From NCBI RefSeq assembly GCF_011745145.1, contig NZ_CP050191.1, forward strand, positions 1,329,991-1,393,990: a stretch of DNA of 64,000 nt, given 5' to 3'. Position numbers and translations under genes: made by a program. Source of the DNA: Mycobacterium sp. DL440. GTDB taxonomy: Bacteria; Actinomycetota; Actinomycetes; Mycobacteriales; Mycobacteriaceae. Below the pieces are notes generated by a model. The model did no database searches and was not told the DNA's origin. It saw nothing but the letters and a program-made list of their open reading frames with translations. Shown one piece after another: positions 63,974-64,000 of this stretch; the stretch's first letter is position 1; each line of letters begins with the position of its first letter.

Positions 63974-64000
63974 GTGTACCGAGTTTTTGAAGCGCTCGAC
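63974..64000 (+). CDS. sepIVA: SepIVA/DivIVA-like septation protein (only first 9 codons)
   Basis: GTG at 63974 after GGAGG (63961-63965) opens MYRVFEALD, identical to the remembered N-terminus of Rv2927c, the DivIVA-domain septation factor SepIVA. The rest is beyond the right edge. The 189-nt gap after coaD shows no other gene. Confidence 0.75.

Overview
The window is a high-GC actinobacterial chromosome segment, almost certainly from a rapidly growing Mycobacterium (Mycolicibacterium). Its backbone genes match, product by product and in order, the M. tuberculosis block Rv3006 to Rv2965c: lppZ, doxX, cfp6, ilvBNC, serA, leuB, an MFS gene, an FAH-family gene, gltX, two tRNAs, an IclR regulator, leuCD, hupB, mutT1, ppk, fbiD, gpsA, ddl, thiL, ung, recG, lipN, a DsbA/VKOR pair, pyruvate carboxylase, rsmD and coaD. 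These assignments come from reading the translations and from remembered homologues; no search was run.

Layout. (1) 1-6.2 kb: a cell-envelope lipoprotein, DoxX and CFP6, then the branched-chain amino acid operon ilvB-ilvN-ilvC behind a leader peptide and attenuator. (2) 6.2-26.7 kb: an accessory island of about 20 kb between ilvC and serA. It holds a WrbA/FAD-oxidoreductase pair, a TetR regulator, a ten-gene forward oxidative catabolic run (flavin reductase, mycofactocin-type SDR, luciferase-like monooxygenase, two aldehyde dehydrogenases, class III aminotransferase, FAD/Fe-S 2-hydroxyacid dehydrogenase, SolA-type amine oxidase, degenerate RibB-like protein, amino-acid permease), a WhiB protein, an IclR regulator and a CoA-transferase/HMG-CoA-lyase-like pair. 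(3) 26.9-38.6 kb: serA-leuB, small oxidoreductase and transporter genes, a secreted lipase, gltX with tRNA-Gln(CUG) and tRNA-Glu(CUC), and the IclR/leuCD divergon. (4) 38.8-64 kb: hupB, mutT1-ppk-fbiD, gpsA, a Cys/Met-type PLP enzyme, ddl, thiL, ung, rpmB, a DAK-phosphatase protein, recG, two aldo-keto reductases, lipN, the oxidative protein-folding pair, pyc, rsmD, coaD, and the first codons of sepIVA at the right edge.

How genes work together. ilvBNC, leuB and leuCD supply valine, leucine and isoleucine; serA feeds serine; gltX with the adjacent tRNAs supports Glu/Gln decoding. The island looks like a complete uptake and oxidation route for a nitrogenous substrate: permease, two-component flavin monooxygenase, alcohol and aldehyde oxidation, amino-group removal, and delivery of succinate and/or 2-oxoglutarate. 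Two promoters in the island, about 12 kb apart, carry near-identical palindromes at exactly the same distance after the -10 box, which ties the catabolic genes and the permease to one regulator. The substrate cannot be fixed from sequence alone.

No gene-free stretch exceeds 300 bases. The largest gaps (9378-9663, 26664-26928, 50109-50355, 21473-21712, 35502-35733, 38625-38839) hold the promoters, operators and hairpins listed, except 50109-50355, where no convincing site was found. Many backbone genes show a TANNNT box 6-9 nt before the start codon and no Shine-Dalgarno sequence (leaderless), whereas most forward genes of the catabolic run have clear Shine-Dalgarno sites.
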